Of a stretch of 25,644 nt of DNA, positions 12,030 to 20,954 are shown one piece after another. Position 1 is the first letter of the stretch. Every line of letters starts with the position of its first letter. Below the pieces are notes generated by a model, which worked only from the letters and a program-made list of their open reading frames with translations, made no database searches and was not told where the DNA came from. This DNA is from a virus. Where the stretch lies: positions 1 to 25,644 of IMG/VR virus record IMGVR_UViG_3300042691_014555; one strand, written 5' to 3'. Made by a program: the position numbers and the translations under genes.

Positions 12030-12587
12030 ATGGAACTTCATGCCAAGGCAGATGCGCTGTTCAATACAGCCGAATTCCTTGAAGCCTTTGGGGTATCCAC
12101 AGAGCCCACCGAGGTTGATAAGGTTGCCGCCCGCTCCGCGTTTCACGCTTCGGCCACTTCCGCTCCGCCCGGGATGCCAGCACCGGGGCTCACCACTGCG
12201 ATCACCACATCGGCCAGTGCTAAGTACCTCAGATCAATCCTAAGTGAGTATGATCAGGTGGTGGTTCAGTCTGCCGTGCAGATCCGCACCTACGTCACCA
12301 ACAAGCTCATTGAGGAGACGACCAACCCAGATGCCAAGATCCGCATCCGTGCGCTGGAGCTGCTGGGTAAGGTGGGCGATGTGGGGTTGTTTGTTGAGCG
12401 CAGCGAAGTTACGGTCAAGCACAAAACCACTATCGAGCTTGAGGCGTCGATCAAGGACCGGGTTGCCAAACTCTTGGAACTCAAGTCCAAGCGGGAGATG
12501 GCTGAGGATGTGACACCCAAGGAGCCGGACCCCAAAGGTGCTGCTCAAAAACTGCTGGACGAGGAACCCGTTGACAACGGTAATTGA
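12030..12587 (+). CDS. terS: Terminase small subunit
   Basis: The gene lies directly before the large terminase subunit and overlaps it, the usual place of terS. The ATG at 12030 (MELHAKADALFNTAEF) has GGGAGG nine bases upstream; an in-frame ATG at 11973, giving 19 more residues, has no binding site but sits near the promoter. With the later start the protein has 185 residues. The middle (SILSEYDQVVVQSAVQI, then KIRIRALELLGKVGDVGLF) is helical, like the DNA-recognition and oligomerisation helices of terminase small subunits. The C-terminal half is charged (KDRVAKLLELKSKREMAE). Its role would be recognition of the packaging site. Assignment rests mainly on position and size. Confidence 0.75.
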   Translation: MELHAKADALFNTAEFLEAFGVSTEPTEVDKVAARSAFHASATSAPPGMPAPGLTTAITTSASAKYLRSILSEYDQVVVQSAVQIRTYVTNKLIEETTNPDAKIRIRALELLGKVGDVGLFVERSEVTVKHKTTIELEASIKDRVAKLLELKSKREMAEDVTPKEPDPKGAAQKLLDEEPVDNGN

Positions 12588-14115
12588 TTTCTCGCAGTTT
12601 TCACTGCAAGATTTGCTGGCACTGGATCTGAGCAAGATCGATCCTGCCGATCTTGAGGCGTTTGATGAGGCTCTGGAGGAGATGCAGGCCCGGGAGTCGG
12701 CGGCGCTAGCCCGTAGCAGCCTGCTGGAGTTCTGCATGAAGATGAATCCCGACTACAAAATCGGGGCACACCATCGCAGGTTGGCCAAACTGCTGGAAGA
12801 TATGGCGTTCAACCGCAAAGATCGCATTGCGGTGTCTATCCCACCCCGGCATGGCAAGTCATTTTTGGTCTCGGTGTACTTTCCGGCGTGGTTTTTGGGC
12901 AATTTCCCCGATAAAAAGGTGCTGATGGTGTCCCACACGACCGATTTGGCCGTGGATTTCGGACGAAAAGTGCGAAATTTGGTGGATCAGGACGCTTACA
13001 AAGCCATATTTCCGACAGTAACCCTGTCTGCGGACTCAAAATCAGCCGGTAGGTGGAACACAAATGCCGGTGGGGAGTATTTCGCTTGCGGTGTGGGCTC
13101 CGCACTGGCCGGACGGGGTGCCGACTTCCTGATTGTTGATGATCCGTTCTCGGAGCAGGATATCCTCAACGGTAATTTTGATGTGTTTCAGAAGGCGTAC
13201 GAGTGGTTTACCTTCGGTGCGCGTACCCGCTTGATGCCGAGGGGGCGTGTAGCCATTGTGCATACACGCTGGCATCCCAACGACTTGATTGGGATGATGG
13301 CCAAGGATATGGTCAGGAACGAGGAGTCCGACCAGTACGAATTCTTTGAATTTCCGGCCATATTTGATGAGGGCACCGACCATGAGCGGGCTTTATGGCC
13401 TGACTTTTTTGACCTTGATGCGTTGCATCGCACCAAAGCGTCGATGCCTGCGTACCAGTGGAACGCACAGTATCAGCAAAACCCCACATCCGAGGAAGGC
13501 GCCATCGTCAAGCGCGAGTGGTGGAAACTGTGGGAAGAGGAAGACGCCCCGGACGTTGAGTTCATCATCATGACACTTGATGCTGCGGCGGAGAAGAATA
13601 ACCGTGCCGACTTCACAGCGCTACTGACATGGGGGGTATTTAGCCACTCCAGACTTACCGAGGGCAAGCAGCACATCATATTGCTCAACGCCATAAATGT
13701 CCGGGTGGAGTTTCCCGAACTCAAGGATTTGGCCATGCGGGAGTATGAGGAATGGGAGCCCGATGCGTTCATCGTCGAGAAGAAATCTGCTGGGACGGCG
13801 CTGTACCAAGAGCTTCGACGCATGGGTATACCGGTGTCTGAATTTACCCCGCACAGGGGCACGGGCGATAAGGTGGCTCGGTTAAACGCCGTGGCAGACA
13901 TTTTCAGATCGGGCATGGTCTGGTATCCTGCGGGGCGGCGCTGGGCGGAAGCCGTGGTGGAGCAAGTCGCTGCGTTCCCAGCCTCAGAAAATGATGACAT
14001 GGTTGACTGCACAAGCATGGCCCTGACGCGCTATCGCAACGGGGGGTTTATCCAGCTTGAGTCCGACCTACGAGACGAACCCCTTTACCGCCCAAGACGC
14101 GGCGGGTATTACTGA
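12571..14115 (+). CDS. terL: Terminase large subunit (packaging ATPase and nuclease)
   Basis: All motor motifs are present. The ATPase has Walker A PPRHGKS (91-97), Walker B FLIVDD (186-191) and coupling segment HTRWHPND (231-238). The RNase H-like nuclease has acidic residues D337 (MTLDAAA), E403 (FIVEKK) and D476/D479 (ENDDMVDC). Length 514 aa is normal. There is no ATG near the start; TTG at 12571 with GAGGA five bases upstream is the best choice and overlaps the small subunit by 17 bases. A GTG at 12538 is the alternative. The enzyme cuts concatemeric DNA and drives it into the prohead through the portal. The motif set resembles the TIGR01630-type phage terminases (from memory). Confidence 0.95.
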   Translation: MTTVIDFSQFSLQDLLALDLSKIDPADLEAFDEALEEMQARESAALARSSLLEFCMKMNPDYKIGAHHRRLAKLLEDMAFNRKDRIAVSIPPRHGKSFLVSVYFPAWFLGNFPDKKVLMVSHTTDLAVDFGRKVRNLVDQDAYKAIFPTVTLSADSKSAGRWNTNAGGEYFACGVGSALAGRGADFLIVDDPFSEQDILNGNFDVFQKAYEWFTFGARTRLMPRGRVAIVHTRWHPNDLIGMMAKDMVRNEESDQYEFFEFPAIFDEGTDHERALWPDFFDLDALHRTKASMPAYQWNAQYQQNPTSEEGAIVKREWWKLWEEEDAPDVEFIIMTLDAAAEKNNRADFTALLTWGVFSHSRLTEGKQHIILLNAINVRVEFPELKDLAMREYEEWEPDAFIVEKKSAGTALYQELRRMGIPVSEFTPHRGTGDKVARLNAVADIFRSGMVWYPAGRRWAEAVVEQVAAFPASENDDMVDCTSMALTRYRNGGFIQLESDLRDEPLYRPRRGGYY

Positions 14116-14129
14116 TTTAAGGATTCAGC

Positions 14130-16622
14130 ATGGCCACCAGCTCAATGGACAAAAGTTTGTATGCCGCCCCGACGGGTATTGATTCGGGCGAAGATGGCGG
14201 TGTTGAAATTGATATCTTGAACCCGGAAGATGTGGAAATTTCCTTTGATGGAATGAGCATTGATCTGATGCCCGAAGAGGGCGATGAGGTTGAGTTTGAT
14301 GCCAACCTCGCTGAGCATATGGAGGAAGGTGAGCTGCAAAAGATTGCCTCTGATCTGCTGGGCCTCGTCGATGCAGATATATCTGCCCGCAAAGACTGGG
14401 TGGAGATGTATGTCAAGGGCTTGGAAGTCCTCGGCATGAAGTATGAGGAGCGCACGGAGCCGTGGGACGGCGCCTGCGGAGTCTTCTCAACCGTGCTGAC
14501 TGAGGCAGCAGTCCGGTTCCAGAGCGAGACCATCATCGAGACGTTCCCGGCAGCGGGCCCGGTCAAGACAGAGATCATCGGCGCCATCGACCGGCTCAAA
14601 GAGGAAGCCGCAGAGCGGGTGCGTGATGACATGAACTACCAGCTCACCGAGGTGATGGCTGAGTACCGGCCCGAGCATGAGCGCATGCTCTACAGCTTGG
14701 GGTTGGCGGGATCGGCGTTCAAGAAGGTGTATTTCGACCCGAGCCTAGGGCGGCAGACGGCGGTGTTCATCCCCGCTGAGGACTGCATCATCCCCTACGG
14801 CGCGTCGAGCATCCTCAACGCTGAGCGCACCACCCATGTGATGCGCAAGACCAAGAACGACATCCTCAAGCTGCAAGAGTCGGGGTTTTACCGTGAGATG
14901 GATCTGGGCGAACCGCAGGCCATCTTCACCGACATCGAGAAGAAAAAGGCCGAGGATCAGGGCTATAGCCTCACCTCCGACGACCGGTATCAGATCCTTG
15001 AGGTTTGCGTTGACTATGTGGTGCCGGGGTTTGATGGGGCCACAGCGGAGAACGTGGACAAGGCCATCGCCATACCCTACATCATCACCATCGACCGGGG
15101 CACACAGAACGTGCTGGCTATCCGGCGCAACTGGGAACCCGATGATGCGGCCAAGCTCAAGCGCAACCACTTCGTTCAGTACACCTACATCCCCGGGTTC
15201 GGCGCGTATGGCCTTGGCCTGATTCACCTCATCGGTGGGTACGCCCGGGCGGGCACGGCGCTCATCCGTCAGCTCATCGACGCCGGTACGCTGGCCAACT
15301 TGCCCGGTGGCTTGAAAGCTCGGGGCCTGCGGATCAAGGGGGACGACACACCCATCCAGCCCGGTGAGTGGCGCGATGTGGATGTGCCCAGCGGGGTGCT
15401 CAGGGATAACCTGATGAACCTGCCGTACAAGGAGCCGAGTCAGGTTCTGGCGGCGCTGCTGGAAAAGATCACCGACGAAGGTCGCCGCCTTGGCTCCATC
15501 GCGGATATGAAGGTCAGCGATATGTCGGCGCAGGCCCCGGTGGGCACCACGCTGGCGTTGCTGGAGCGTCAGCTCAAGCTCATGTCGGCAGTGCAGGCGC
15601 GGGTCCACTGGAGCATGAGACACGAGTTCAAGCTCCTGAAAAACATCATCCGTGACTACACTCCAGAGGAGTACACCTATACCCCCGAGGGCGGCGATGT
15701 CCGGGCCAAGCAGTCTGACTATGACATGGTGGAGGTTATCCCGGTCAGCGACCCCAACAGTGCCACTATGGCGCAGCGGATCATGCAGTACCAAGCTGCG
15801 ATCCAGTTGTCCCAGCAAGCGCCTCAGATTTATGACCTGCCGCAACTGCATCGGCAGATGCTTGAGGTGTTGGGTATCAAAAACGCCGAGAAGCTGGTGC
15901 CTGTCGATGAGGATATGAAGCCGCGTGATCCGCTCAGCGAGAACATGGCGTTCCTTAACAACAAACCGGTCAAGGCGTTCATCTACCAAGATCACGATGC
16001 CCACATCGCCACGCACACGGCGCTCAAGCAAGATCCGCTCATCATGCAGCAGATCGGCCAGAACCCGCTGGCGCAGAAGATGATGGCCGAGATCGACGCG
16101 CACATCGCAGAGCATCTGGCGTTCGCATACCGCAAGAAGCTGGAAGACCAGATGGGTATCCCCATGCCTGCCCCGGACGAAGACCTGCCGCAGGATCTGG
16201 AGGTCCAGTTGTCCCGTCTGGTGGCTCAAGCCGCTCAACAGCTTCTGGCACAGAGCAGGGCACAGGCCCAGCAGCAACAAGCGCAGCAGATGGCGCAAGA
16301 CCCCATGGTGCAGATGCAGCAGCAAGAGTTGCAGCTCAAGCAGCAAGAGGTGGCCATCAAGCAGCAGAAAGTTCAGGGCGATCTGGCGCTCAAACAGGCC
16401 GAGTTGCAGCTCAAGGCACAGACAGAAGCCAACAAGAGTGGGGAAGATCCTGCGCTGGCCGCAGAACGTCACGCCATGGAGCTACAGCAGGCTGAGCAGG
16501 CCCATCAGCAGAAGATGAGCCACGCTGACCAGCAGATGCAGCTCAAGATGCGGCAGCAGATGATGCAGCTTGCTCAGCGCATGTCGCAACCACAAAGACA
16601 ACCCAACCCGAAAGGTGAGTAA
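14130..16622 (+). CDS. Portal protein, very large, with Gln-rich coiled-coil tail
   Basis: 830 residues, directly after terL and preceded by AAGGA. An acidic N-terminal part (residues 20-70) leads into a portal-type core with segments such as PWDGACGVFSTVLTEA, GLAGSAFKKVYFDP and VRDDMNYQLTEVM; a long stretch RKTKNDILKLQESGF follows. From about 690 to 830 the protein is an almost pure Gln/Ala/Met/Lys coiled coil (many QQQ runs), the length expected for the barrel or crown seen in large podoviral portals such as P22. The dodecameric ring forms the DNA channel at one capsid vertex and binds terminase and connector proteins. The size and tail favour a P22-like or SU10-like short-tailed phage. Identity is confident from context and length. 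Confidence 0.9.
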   Translation: MATSSMDKSLYAAPTGIDSGEDGGVEIDILNPEDVEISFDGMSIDLMPEEGDEVEFDANLAEHMEEGELQKIASDLLGLVDADISARKDWVEMYVKGLEVLGMKYEERTEPWDGACGVFSTVLTEAAVRFQSETIIETFPAAGPVKTEIIGAIDRLKEEAAERVRDDMNYQLTEVMAEYRPEHERMLYSLGLAGSAFKKVYFDPSLGRQTAVFIPAEDCIIPYGASSILNAERTTHVMRKTKNDILKLQESGFYREMDLGEPQAIFTDIEKKKAEDQGYSLTSDDRYQILEVCVDYVVPGFDGATAENVDKAIAIPYIITIDRGTQNVLAIRRNWEPDDAAKLKRNHFVQYTYIPGFGAYGLGLIHLIGGYARAGTALIRQLIDAGTLANLPGGLKARGLRIKGDDTPIQPGEWRDVDVPSGVLRDNLMNLPYKEPSQVLAALLEKITDEGRRLGSIADMKVSDMSAQAPVGTTLALLERQLKLMSAVQARVHWSMRHEFKLLKNIIRDYTPEEYTYTPEGGDVRAKQSDYDMVEVIPVSDPNSATMAQRIMQYQAAIQLSQQAPQIYDLPQLHRQMLEVLGIKNAEKLVPVDEDMKPRDPLSENMAFLNNKPVKAFIYQDHDAHIATHTALKQDPLIMQQIGQNPLAQKMMAEIDAHIAEHLAFAYRKKLEDQMGIPMPAPDEDLPQDLEVQLSRLVAQAAQQLLAQSRAQAQQQQAQQMAQDPMVQMQQQELQLKQQEVAIKQQKVQGDLALKQAELQLKAQTEANKSGEDPALAAERHAMELQQAEQAHQQKMSHADQQMQLKMRQQMMQLAQRMSQPQRQPNPKGE

Positions 16623-16819
16623 TGGACGCTAAGGTAGCTGGGCTCCTCAATGAAAAACTTGAGGAGCGCAAGATTCAACTCAGCGAAGTTTTGTGTGCTG
16701 GTAATGCTAAGTCTTACGAGCACTACAAAGAGTTGTGCGGGCAAATCCGGGGTCTCATGACCGCACAACTAGAACTGTCAGACCTCGTGCGTAGATTGAA
16801 GGATGCTGAAGATGAGTGA
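16622..16819 (+). CDS. Small helical protein, 65 aa
   Basis: The start shares one base with the portal stop (TAATG), with GGTGAG upstream. The product begins MDAKVAGLLNEKLEERK and is one long helical hairpin (helices about 2-30 and 32-62) ending KDAEDE, probably a coiled coil. It lies between the portal and the GroES-like gene. Small helical proteins in this position are common in phage head operons and are often unassigned; it may help scaffold or connector assembly. Confidence 0.8.
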   Translation: MDAKVAGLLNEKLEERKIQLSEVLCAGNAKSYEHYKELCGQIRGLMTAQLELSDLVRRLKDAEDE

Positions 16820-17222
16820 AATCTTGATTGGGCAAACACTGGACCCGAAAGGGCCAGTATCCGTACTGCCGGGAACGGCTGAGGAGAAGGCAAAACAAGT
16901 GCCGGACCCATCCACCTACCACCTCCTATGTGTATTGCCGGAGGTCGATGAGGAGTATGACAGTGGGCTGATTAAGGCCGGTCAGACCATGCATTTCGAG
17001 GAGCTGCTATCTCCCGTTTTGTTTGTCGTGAAGATGGGGCCGGACGCCTATAAGGACGAGAAACGGTTCCCCAGCGGCCCGAGCTGCAAGGTAGGGGATT
17101 TTGTTTTGGTCCGCCCGAATACGGGTACCCGGATCAAGATTCATGGCAAAGAGTTCCGAGTCATATTGGATGAGTCGGTCGAAGCTGTTGTGCAAGATCC
17201 TCGTGGCATTACAAGGGTGTAA
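16812..17222 (+). CDS. GroES-like co-chaperonin (Cpn10 family)
   Basis: The ATG at 16812 with GAAGG nine bases upstream is preferred over 16803, which is too close to its site; it overlaps the previous gene by eight bases. The 136-aa protein has the GroES beta-barrel pattern: LLCVLPEVDEEYDSGLI (residues 38-54) as the first barrel strand and start of the mobile loop, VVKMGPDAYKDE (72-83), CKVGDFVLVRPNTGT (92-106), and FRVILDESVEAVVQD (115-129). Known phage Cpn10 homologues such as T4 gp31 cap host GroEL so that it can fold the large capsid protein. Its place among head genes fits this. The barrel call is fairly firm; whether it works with GroEL is inference. Confidence 0.78.
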   Translation: MSEILIGQTLDPKGPVSVLPGTAEEKAKQVPDPSTYHLLCVLPEVDEEYDSGLIKAGQTMHFEELLSPVLFVVKMGPDAYKDEKRFPSGPSCKVGDFVLVRPNTGTRIKIHGKEFRVILDESVEAVVQDPRGITRV

Positions 17223-17224
17223 TC

Positions 17225-18211
17225 ATGGCAACAGAAAAAGTTGAGTTTGAATTTCCCGATGAGGCGGAAATCAAAAACTCCAAGGCTGGGGGTAAGGTAG
17301 TTACACCTGAACCCGACGACATTAAAGTCGAGGCTGAGGATGAAAATGTGGAGATCGTTGACGATACTCCCCCCGAGGACCGTAACCGCGCCCCTATGTC
17401 GGAGCCTCCAAAAGAGGTTACTGAAGAGGAGCTGGCCAAGTATTCTGACCAAAGCCTGAAGGCCCGGTTAGCACATCTTGGTAGGGGTTACCACGAGGAA
17501 CGCAGGGCCAAAGAAGCGGCTTTGCGGGAGCGTGAGGAGGCCATCCGCGCTGCACAAGCCATTGCCGATGAGAATAAAAAGCTCAAAGGCTCCCTGTCAC
17601 AGGGGCAAACTGCACTGCTTGATCAGGCTAAAAAGGTCGTCAATAACGAGCTGGAAACCGCCAAACGCAAGTACAAAGAGGCGTATGAGGCTGGGGATTC
17701 TGATGCGCTGGTAGCCGCGCAGGAGGAATTGACTTCGGCACGTATCAAGTTTGACAAACTAGCCACTTTCAGGCCCGCCCCAGTGGAGGAAAAACAGCCA
17801 GAACCTGAAGCGGCACCGGCTCATGAACCCGCTTCGAGGGTTGATCCACGAGTGGTAGATTGGCGCAATCGTAACGCTTGGTTTGGTGATAATCGCAAAA
17901 TGACCGCATACGCTATTGCGGTCCATGAAGATTTGGTACAAAATGAGCGTGTATCCCCATCGAGCGATGAATATTTCAAACGCCTCGACGCGGAAATGCG
18001 TGAACGGTTCCCCGATAAGTTTGAGTCGAAGGAACCCGAGGATGCGCCATCTCCTCGCGCTAAAGCATCAAACGTAGTTGCACCGGCTACACGTAGTACA
18101 GCGCCCAAAAAAATCGTACTTACTAAATCGCAGGTGGAAATCGCCAAGCGGCTTCAAGTTCCGCTGGAACTGTATGCACGTAAGGTTGCGGAACAAATGA
18201 GGAGTCAATAA
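17225..18211 (+). CDS. Scaffold-like protein
   Basis: 328 residues, highly charged, with a long predicted coiled coil (about 80-165, RRAKEAALREREEAIRAA onward), a Pro/Glu/Ala-rich linker (about 185-205), and a basic C-terminal helix region ending in KRLQVPLELYARKVAEQMRS. This layout and the position just upstream of the capsid genes match phage scaffolding proteins, which co-assemble with the major capsid protein and leave before or during packaging. The C-terminal helix would bind capsid subunits. The start follows GGGTGTAATC. No protease gene is seen nearby, so scaffold removal is unclear. Confidence 0.82.
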   Translation: MATEKVEFEFPDEAEIKNSKAGGKVVTPEPDDIKVEAEDENVEIVDDTPPEDRNRAPMSEPPKEVTEEELAKYSDQSLKARLAHLGRGYHEERRAKEAALREREEAIRAAQAIADENKKLKGSLSQGQTALLDQAKKVVNNELETAKRKYKEAYEAGDSDALVAAQEELTSARIKFDKLATFRPAPVEEKQPEPEAAPAHEPASRVDPRVVDWRNRNAWFGDNRKMTAYAIAVHEDLVQNERVSPSSDEYFKRLDAEMRERFPDKFESKEPEDAPSPRAKASNVVAPATRSTAPKKIVLTKSQVEIAKRLQVPLELYARKVAEQMRSQ

Positions 18212-18687
18212 TGGAAGATCAGAAAGAAGATGGTCGCAAGACCCGTAGTTCGGAATCCCGTCACTCGGAGTCTCGTGAGTATTCGTTGCGTCCAGCAAAG
18301 TGGGCACCTGCACAACTGCTGCCTGATCCCGAGCCTGAGCCGGGGTGGGCCTTCCGTTGGATTCGCCTGTCAACGCTGAACAACCCTGATCCGACCAATA
18401 TCTCTTCCAAGCTCCGCGAAGGTTGGGAACCCGTCAAGGCATCGACACAGCCCCGGCTGCGTTTTCTGGCTGATCCGAAGAGTCGGTTCCCCGACTCCAT
18501 CGAGATTGGTGGATTGTTGCTTTGCAAAACCCCGGTGGAATTTACTGAGGATCGAGATGAGCATTATCGAAAACAGTCGGAAGCTCAGATGGCCTCTGTG
18601 GATAACACCTACATGCGTGAAAGTGATCCTCGGATGCCGCTTTTCAAAGAGCGGAGTTCAAAGGTTACTTTCGGTAAAGGTATTTAA
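18211..18687 (+). CDS. Hypothetical head-operon protein, 158 aa
   Basis: Start overlaps the previous stop by one base (TAATG). The first 25 residues are charged and Arg/Ser/Glu-rich (MEDQKEDGRKTRSSES), followed by a Pro-rich stretch and a compact domain (WAFRWIRLST, LREGWEPVKA, IEIGGLLLCKTPVEF). It ends in a charged region (ERSSKVTFGKGI). Proteins of this size and wording lie between scaffold and capsid genes in related phages (from memory), with no assigned function. A minor capsid or assembly role is likely by position. Confidence 0.78.
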   Translation: MEDQKEDGRKTRSSESRHSESREYSLRPAKWAPAQLLPDPEPEPGWAFRWIRLSTLNNPDPTNISSKLREGWEPVKASTQPRLRFLADPKSRFPDSIEIGGLLLCKTPVEFTEDRDEHYRKQSEAQMASVDNTYMRESDPRMPLFKERSSKVTFGKGI

Positions 18688-18702
18688 TTTTTGGAGTAAC
18701 AA

Positions 18703-19563
18703 ATGGCATATCCCACTGTAGATGCCGCTTACGGTTACAAAGCCATCAACGAACTAAATGGCCTCCCGTATGCTGGCGCTATCCGCCAGATTCCAATTCA
18801 GCGTAACTACGGCACCAGCATTTTCAATGGTGACTTGGTTAAGTTTGAATCGGGTCTGATTGAGGCAACCGACCTGACGGTTTCCAGCACTTCCGCTCTT
18901 GGCGCTGCTGGCGTGTTTGTTGGCTGCTCTTACACCAACCCCTCGACCGGCCAAAAGCTGTTTGCTCAGTACTACCCCGCTACTACTGCTGCAAACGACA
19001 TCGCTGCCTTTGTGGTGGATGATGACCGCGCTGTGTTTAAAGTCGCCATGATTGCTCAGGCAAGCACCGGCGCTCTGAATACCGCTACGGCCATTGGTTA
19101 CGCTTCGCAGGCGTTTGTGGGCACCAACTTGTTCCCGGTCACGGGCACGGCTGGTAGCACAACCACCGGCAACAGCGCAATGGGTGTTTCTGGTGGCGCT
19201 CCCTCCAACGGTTCTGGCAACACCCGCGTGTTGACCACTGCTCCGTTCCGGGTTGTTGGCATTGTTCCTGAGACTGGCATTACCCTGTCTGGCTCTGGCA
19301 CCTGCTCGACCACTACCATCACTCTGGCAGCAGCCGTTACGGGCCTTCAGGCTGGTATGCAATTTATCGTCCCCGGCGTGACCAACGCCAATCCGGGTGA
19401 CTATAACTTGGTTACCAACGTGAACAGCACCACGGTGACTATCAGCCGTTCTGTGACTATCGCTGCTGCCACTGCTATGACCTTCGTGGGTTTCCCCGAA
19501 GTGCTGGTCAAGTGGAATCAGGGCTATCACAGCTACGATAACCCATTGGCTACCGGCCTGTAA
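18703..19563 (+). CDS. Capsid-associated protein, possible decoration protein
   Basis: 286 residues beginning MAYPTVDAAYGYKAINEL, with GGAG upstream and directly before the major capsid gene. It is rich in Ala, Thr, Ser and Gly, with several beta-type repeats (about 140-270, for instance VTGTAGSTTTGNSAMGVSGG and TITLAAAVTGLQAGMQF). Such composition is typical of surface-exposed head proteins. It may be a head decoration or minor capsid protein; alternatively a second capsid-type protein. No protease motif is visible. The reading frame is clear. Confidence 0.82.
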   Translation: MAYPTVDAAYGYKAINELNGLPYAGAIRQIPIQRNYGTSIFNGDLVKFESGLIEATDLTVSSTSALGAAGVFVGCSYTNPSTGQKLFAQYYPATTAANDIAAFVVDDDRAVFKVAMIAQASTGALNTATAIGYASQAFVGTNLFPVTGTAGSTTTGNSAMGVSGGAPSNGSGNTRVLTTAPFRVVGIVPETGITLSGSGTCSTTTITLAAAVTGLQAGMQFIVPGVTNANPGDYNLVTNVNSTTVTISRSVTIAAATAMTFVGFPEVLVKWNQGYHSYDNPLATGL

Positions 19564-19576
19564 GGAGTAACTTAAA

Positions 19577-20488
19577 ATGGCAATTTCTCGTGCCCAACTA
19601 CTGAAAGAACTCCTGCCGGGTCTGAACGCTCTGTTCGGTCTGGAATACGCCAAGTATGGCGAGGAGCACAAGGAAATCTACGAAACCGAAACCTCGGAGC
19701 GTAGCTTTGAAGAGGAAACCAAGCTGTCTGGCTTCTCCGCCGCACCGGTGAAGAACGAGGGCTCTGCCATTGCTTATGACAATGCGCAGGAAGCTTGGAC
19801 TGCACGTTACAACCACGAAACCATTGCGATGGGCTTTTCCATCACTGAGGAAGCCGTGGAAGATAACCTGTATGACAGCCTCTCCAGCCGCTACACCAAG
19901 GCTCTGGCTCGTGGTATGTCCTACACCAAGCAGGTCAAGGCTGCTGCTATTTTGAATCAGGGCTTTAACGGCGCCGTTACCTACGGTGACGGTGTTAGCC
20001 TGTTCAATACCGCGCACCCGCTGATCTCCGGTGGTGTTAACAGCAACCGCCCTTCCACTGGCGCTGATCTGAATGAAACCTCGCTGGAAAACGCCGTGAT
20101 TCAAATCGCTGCGTGGACCGATGAGCGTGGCTTGCTGATCGCTGCTAAGCCCAAGAAGCTGGTTGTTCCCCCGAGCCTGATGTTCGTTGCTACCCGTCTG
20201 CTGGAAACCGAACTGCGTGTCGGTACCGCTGACAACGATATCAACGCCATCAAGAGCAACGGTTCGATCCCCGGTGGTTACTGCGTTAACCACTTTTTGA
20301 CCGATCCGAATGCTTGGTTCCTGTTGACCGATGTTCCCAACGGTCTGAAGCACTTCGTTCGTACCCCGCTGCAAAACAGCATGGACGGCGATTTCGATAC
20401 CGGCAACGTCCGTTACAAGGCCCGTGAGCGTTACAGCTTCGGCGTTTCGGACCCGCTGGGTATCTTTGGCTCACCGGGTTCGTCCTGA
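19577..20488 (+). CDS. Major capsid protein
   Basis: 303 residues with a strong binding site (AAGGAGTAACTTAAA) and a very regular codon pattern, consistent with high expression. The early part (ALFGLEYAKYGEEHKEIYE) and the segment GFSITEEAVEDNLYDSL resemble Mu gpT/HK97-fold capsid proteins; residues about 75-130 hold the long spine-helix region and 145-200 the peripheral part. The last third carries strands ending in RYKARERYSFGVSDP. It is followed immediately by a rho-independent terminator, as expected for the most abundant product. Fold assignment is by resemblance, supported by position. Confidence 0.88.
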   Translation: MAISRAQLLKELLPGLNALFGLEYAKYGEEHKEIYETETSERSFEEETKLSGFSAAPVKNEGSAIAYDNAQEAWTARYNHETIAMGFSITEEAVEDNLYDSLSSRYTKALARGMSYTKQVKAAAILNQGFNGAVTYGDGVSLFNTAHPLISGGVNSNRPSTGADLNETSLENAVIQIAAWTDERGLLIAAKPKKLVVPPSLMFVATRLLETELRVGTADNDINAIKSNGSIPGGYCVNHFLTDPNAWFLLTDVPNGLKHFVRTPLQNSMDGDFDTGNVRYKARERYSFGVSDPLGIFGSPGSS

Positions 20489-20496
20489 TGAGTTTG

Positions 20497-20526
20497 AAAA
20501 GGGGGCCTTGTGCCCCCTTTTCTTTT
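20497..20526 (+). terminator. Rho-independent terminator after the major capsid gene
   Basis: AAAAGGGGGC (20497-20506) and GCCCCCTTTT (20512-20521) form a 10-bp stem with a CTTGT loop, followed by CTTTT. Partial read-through would lower expression of later genes relative to the capsid. Confidence 0.88.
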
Positions 20527-20630
20527 GGTGTATATTGCTTTCATTCCGGGGTTTCCGGCGTTTCTGACAGTCCCGGCTGACGACAAGCAGACAGAGCGCC
20601 CACAGATTAACTCGCTTGTGAGGACACGCA

Positions 20631-20939
20631 ATGGCTAATACCACCTTCAATGGCCCGGTTCGGTCGCAAAACGGTTTTGAAACCGTCTCGATCAATTCCA
20701 CCACGGGTACCGTAACGACCACTTCTACGCTTGGCGCTGATTCCAGCGTTACCAGCGTCACCGTCTCCAGCTTTTTGAAGCTGACCCCCATCCTGACCGC
20801 TGCGCTCCCCCTTGCCGCTGCCGGTAATGCTGGTCAAGTGCGCTTGATTAGTGACAACGGCGCTGGCAATAACGAGTATTGCCTTGTGATCAGCACGGGC
20901 TCTGCTTGGGTCACCGCCGTCGGCGCAGCCCTGTCCTAA
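20631..20939 (+). CDS. Small Thr/Ser-rich structural-type protein, 102 aa
   Basis: ATG preceded by GTGAGGACACGCA. The product begins MANTTFNGPVRSQNGFET and alternates Thr/Ser-rich strands (TTGTVTTTSTL, SVTSVTVSSF), ending in a compact beta domain (GQVRLISDNGAGNNEY). From memory, short proteins with this opening lie after the capsid gene in many uncultured aquatic phages and are probably virion components such as decoration or spike proteins. Exact role unknown. Confidence 0.8.
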   Translation: MANTTFNGPVRSQNGFETVSINSTTGTVTTTSTLGADSSVTSVTVSSFLKLTPILTAALPLAAAGNAGQVRLISDNGAGNNEYCLVISTGSAWVTAVGAALS

Positions 20940-20954
20940 TAGGAGTGCATCACC

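Noticed and set aside
14745-16472. 575-codon open frame opposite the portal gene
   Set aside because: Leu/His-rich sequence without motif, no start signal, and fully antisense to a strong gene; a composition shadow.
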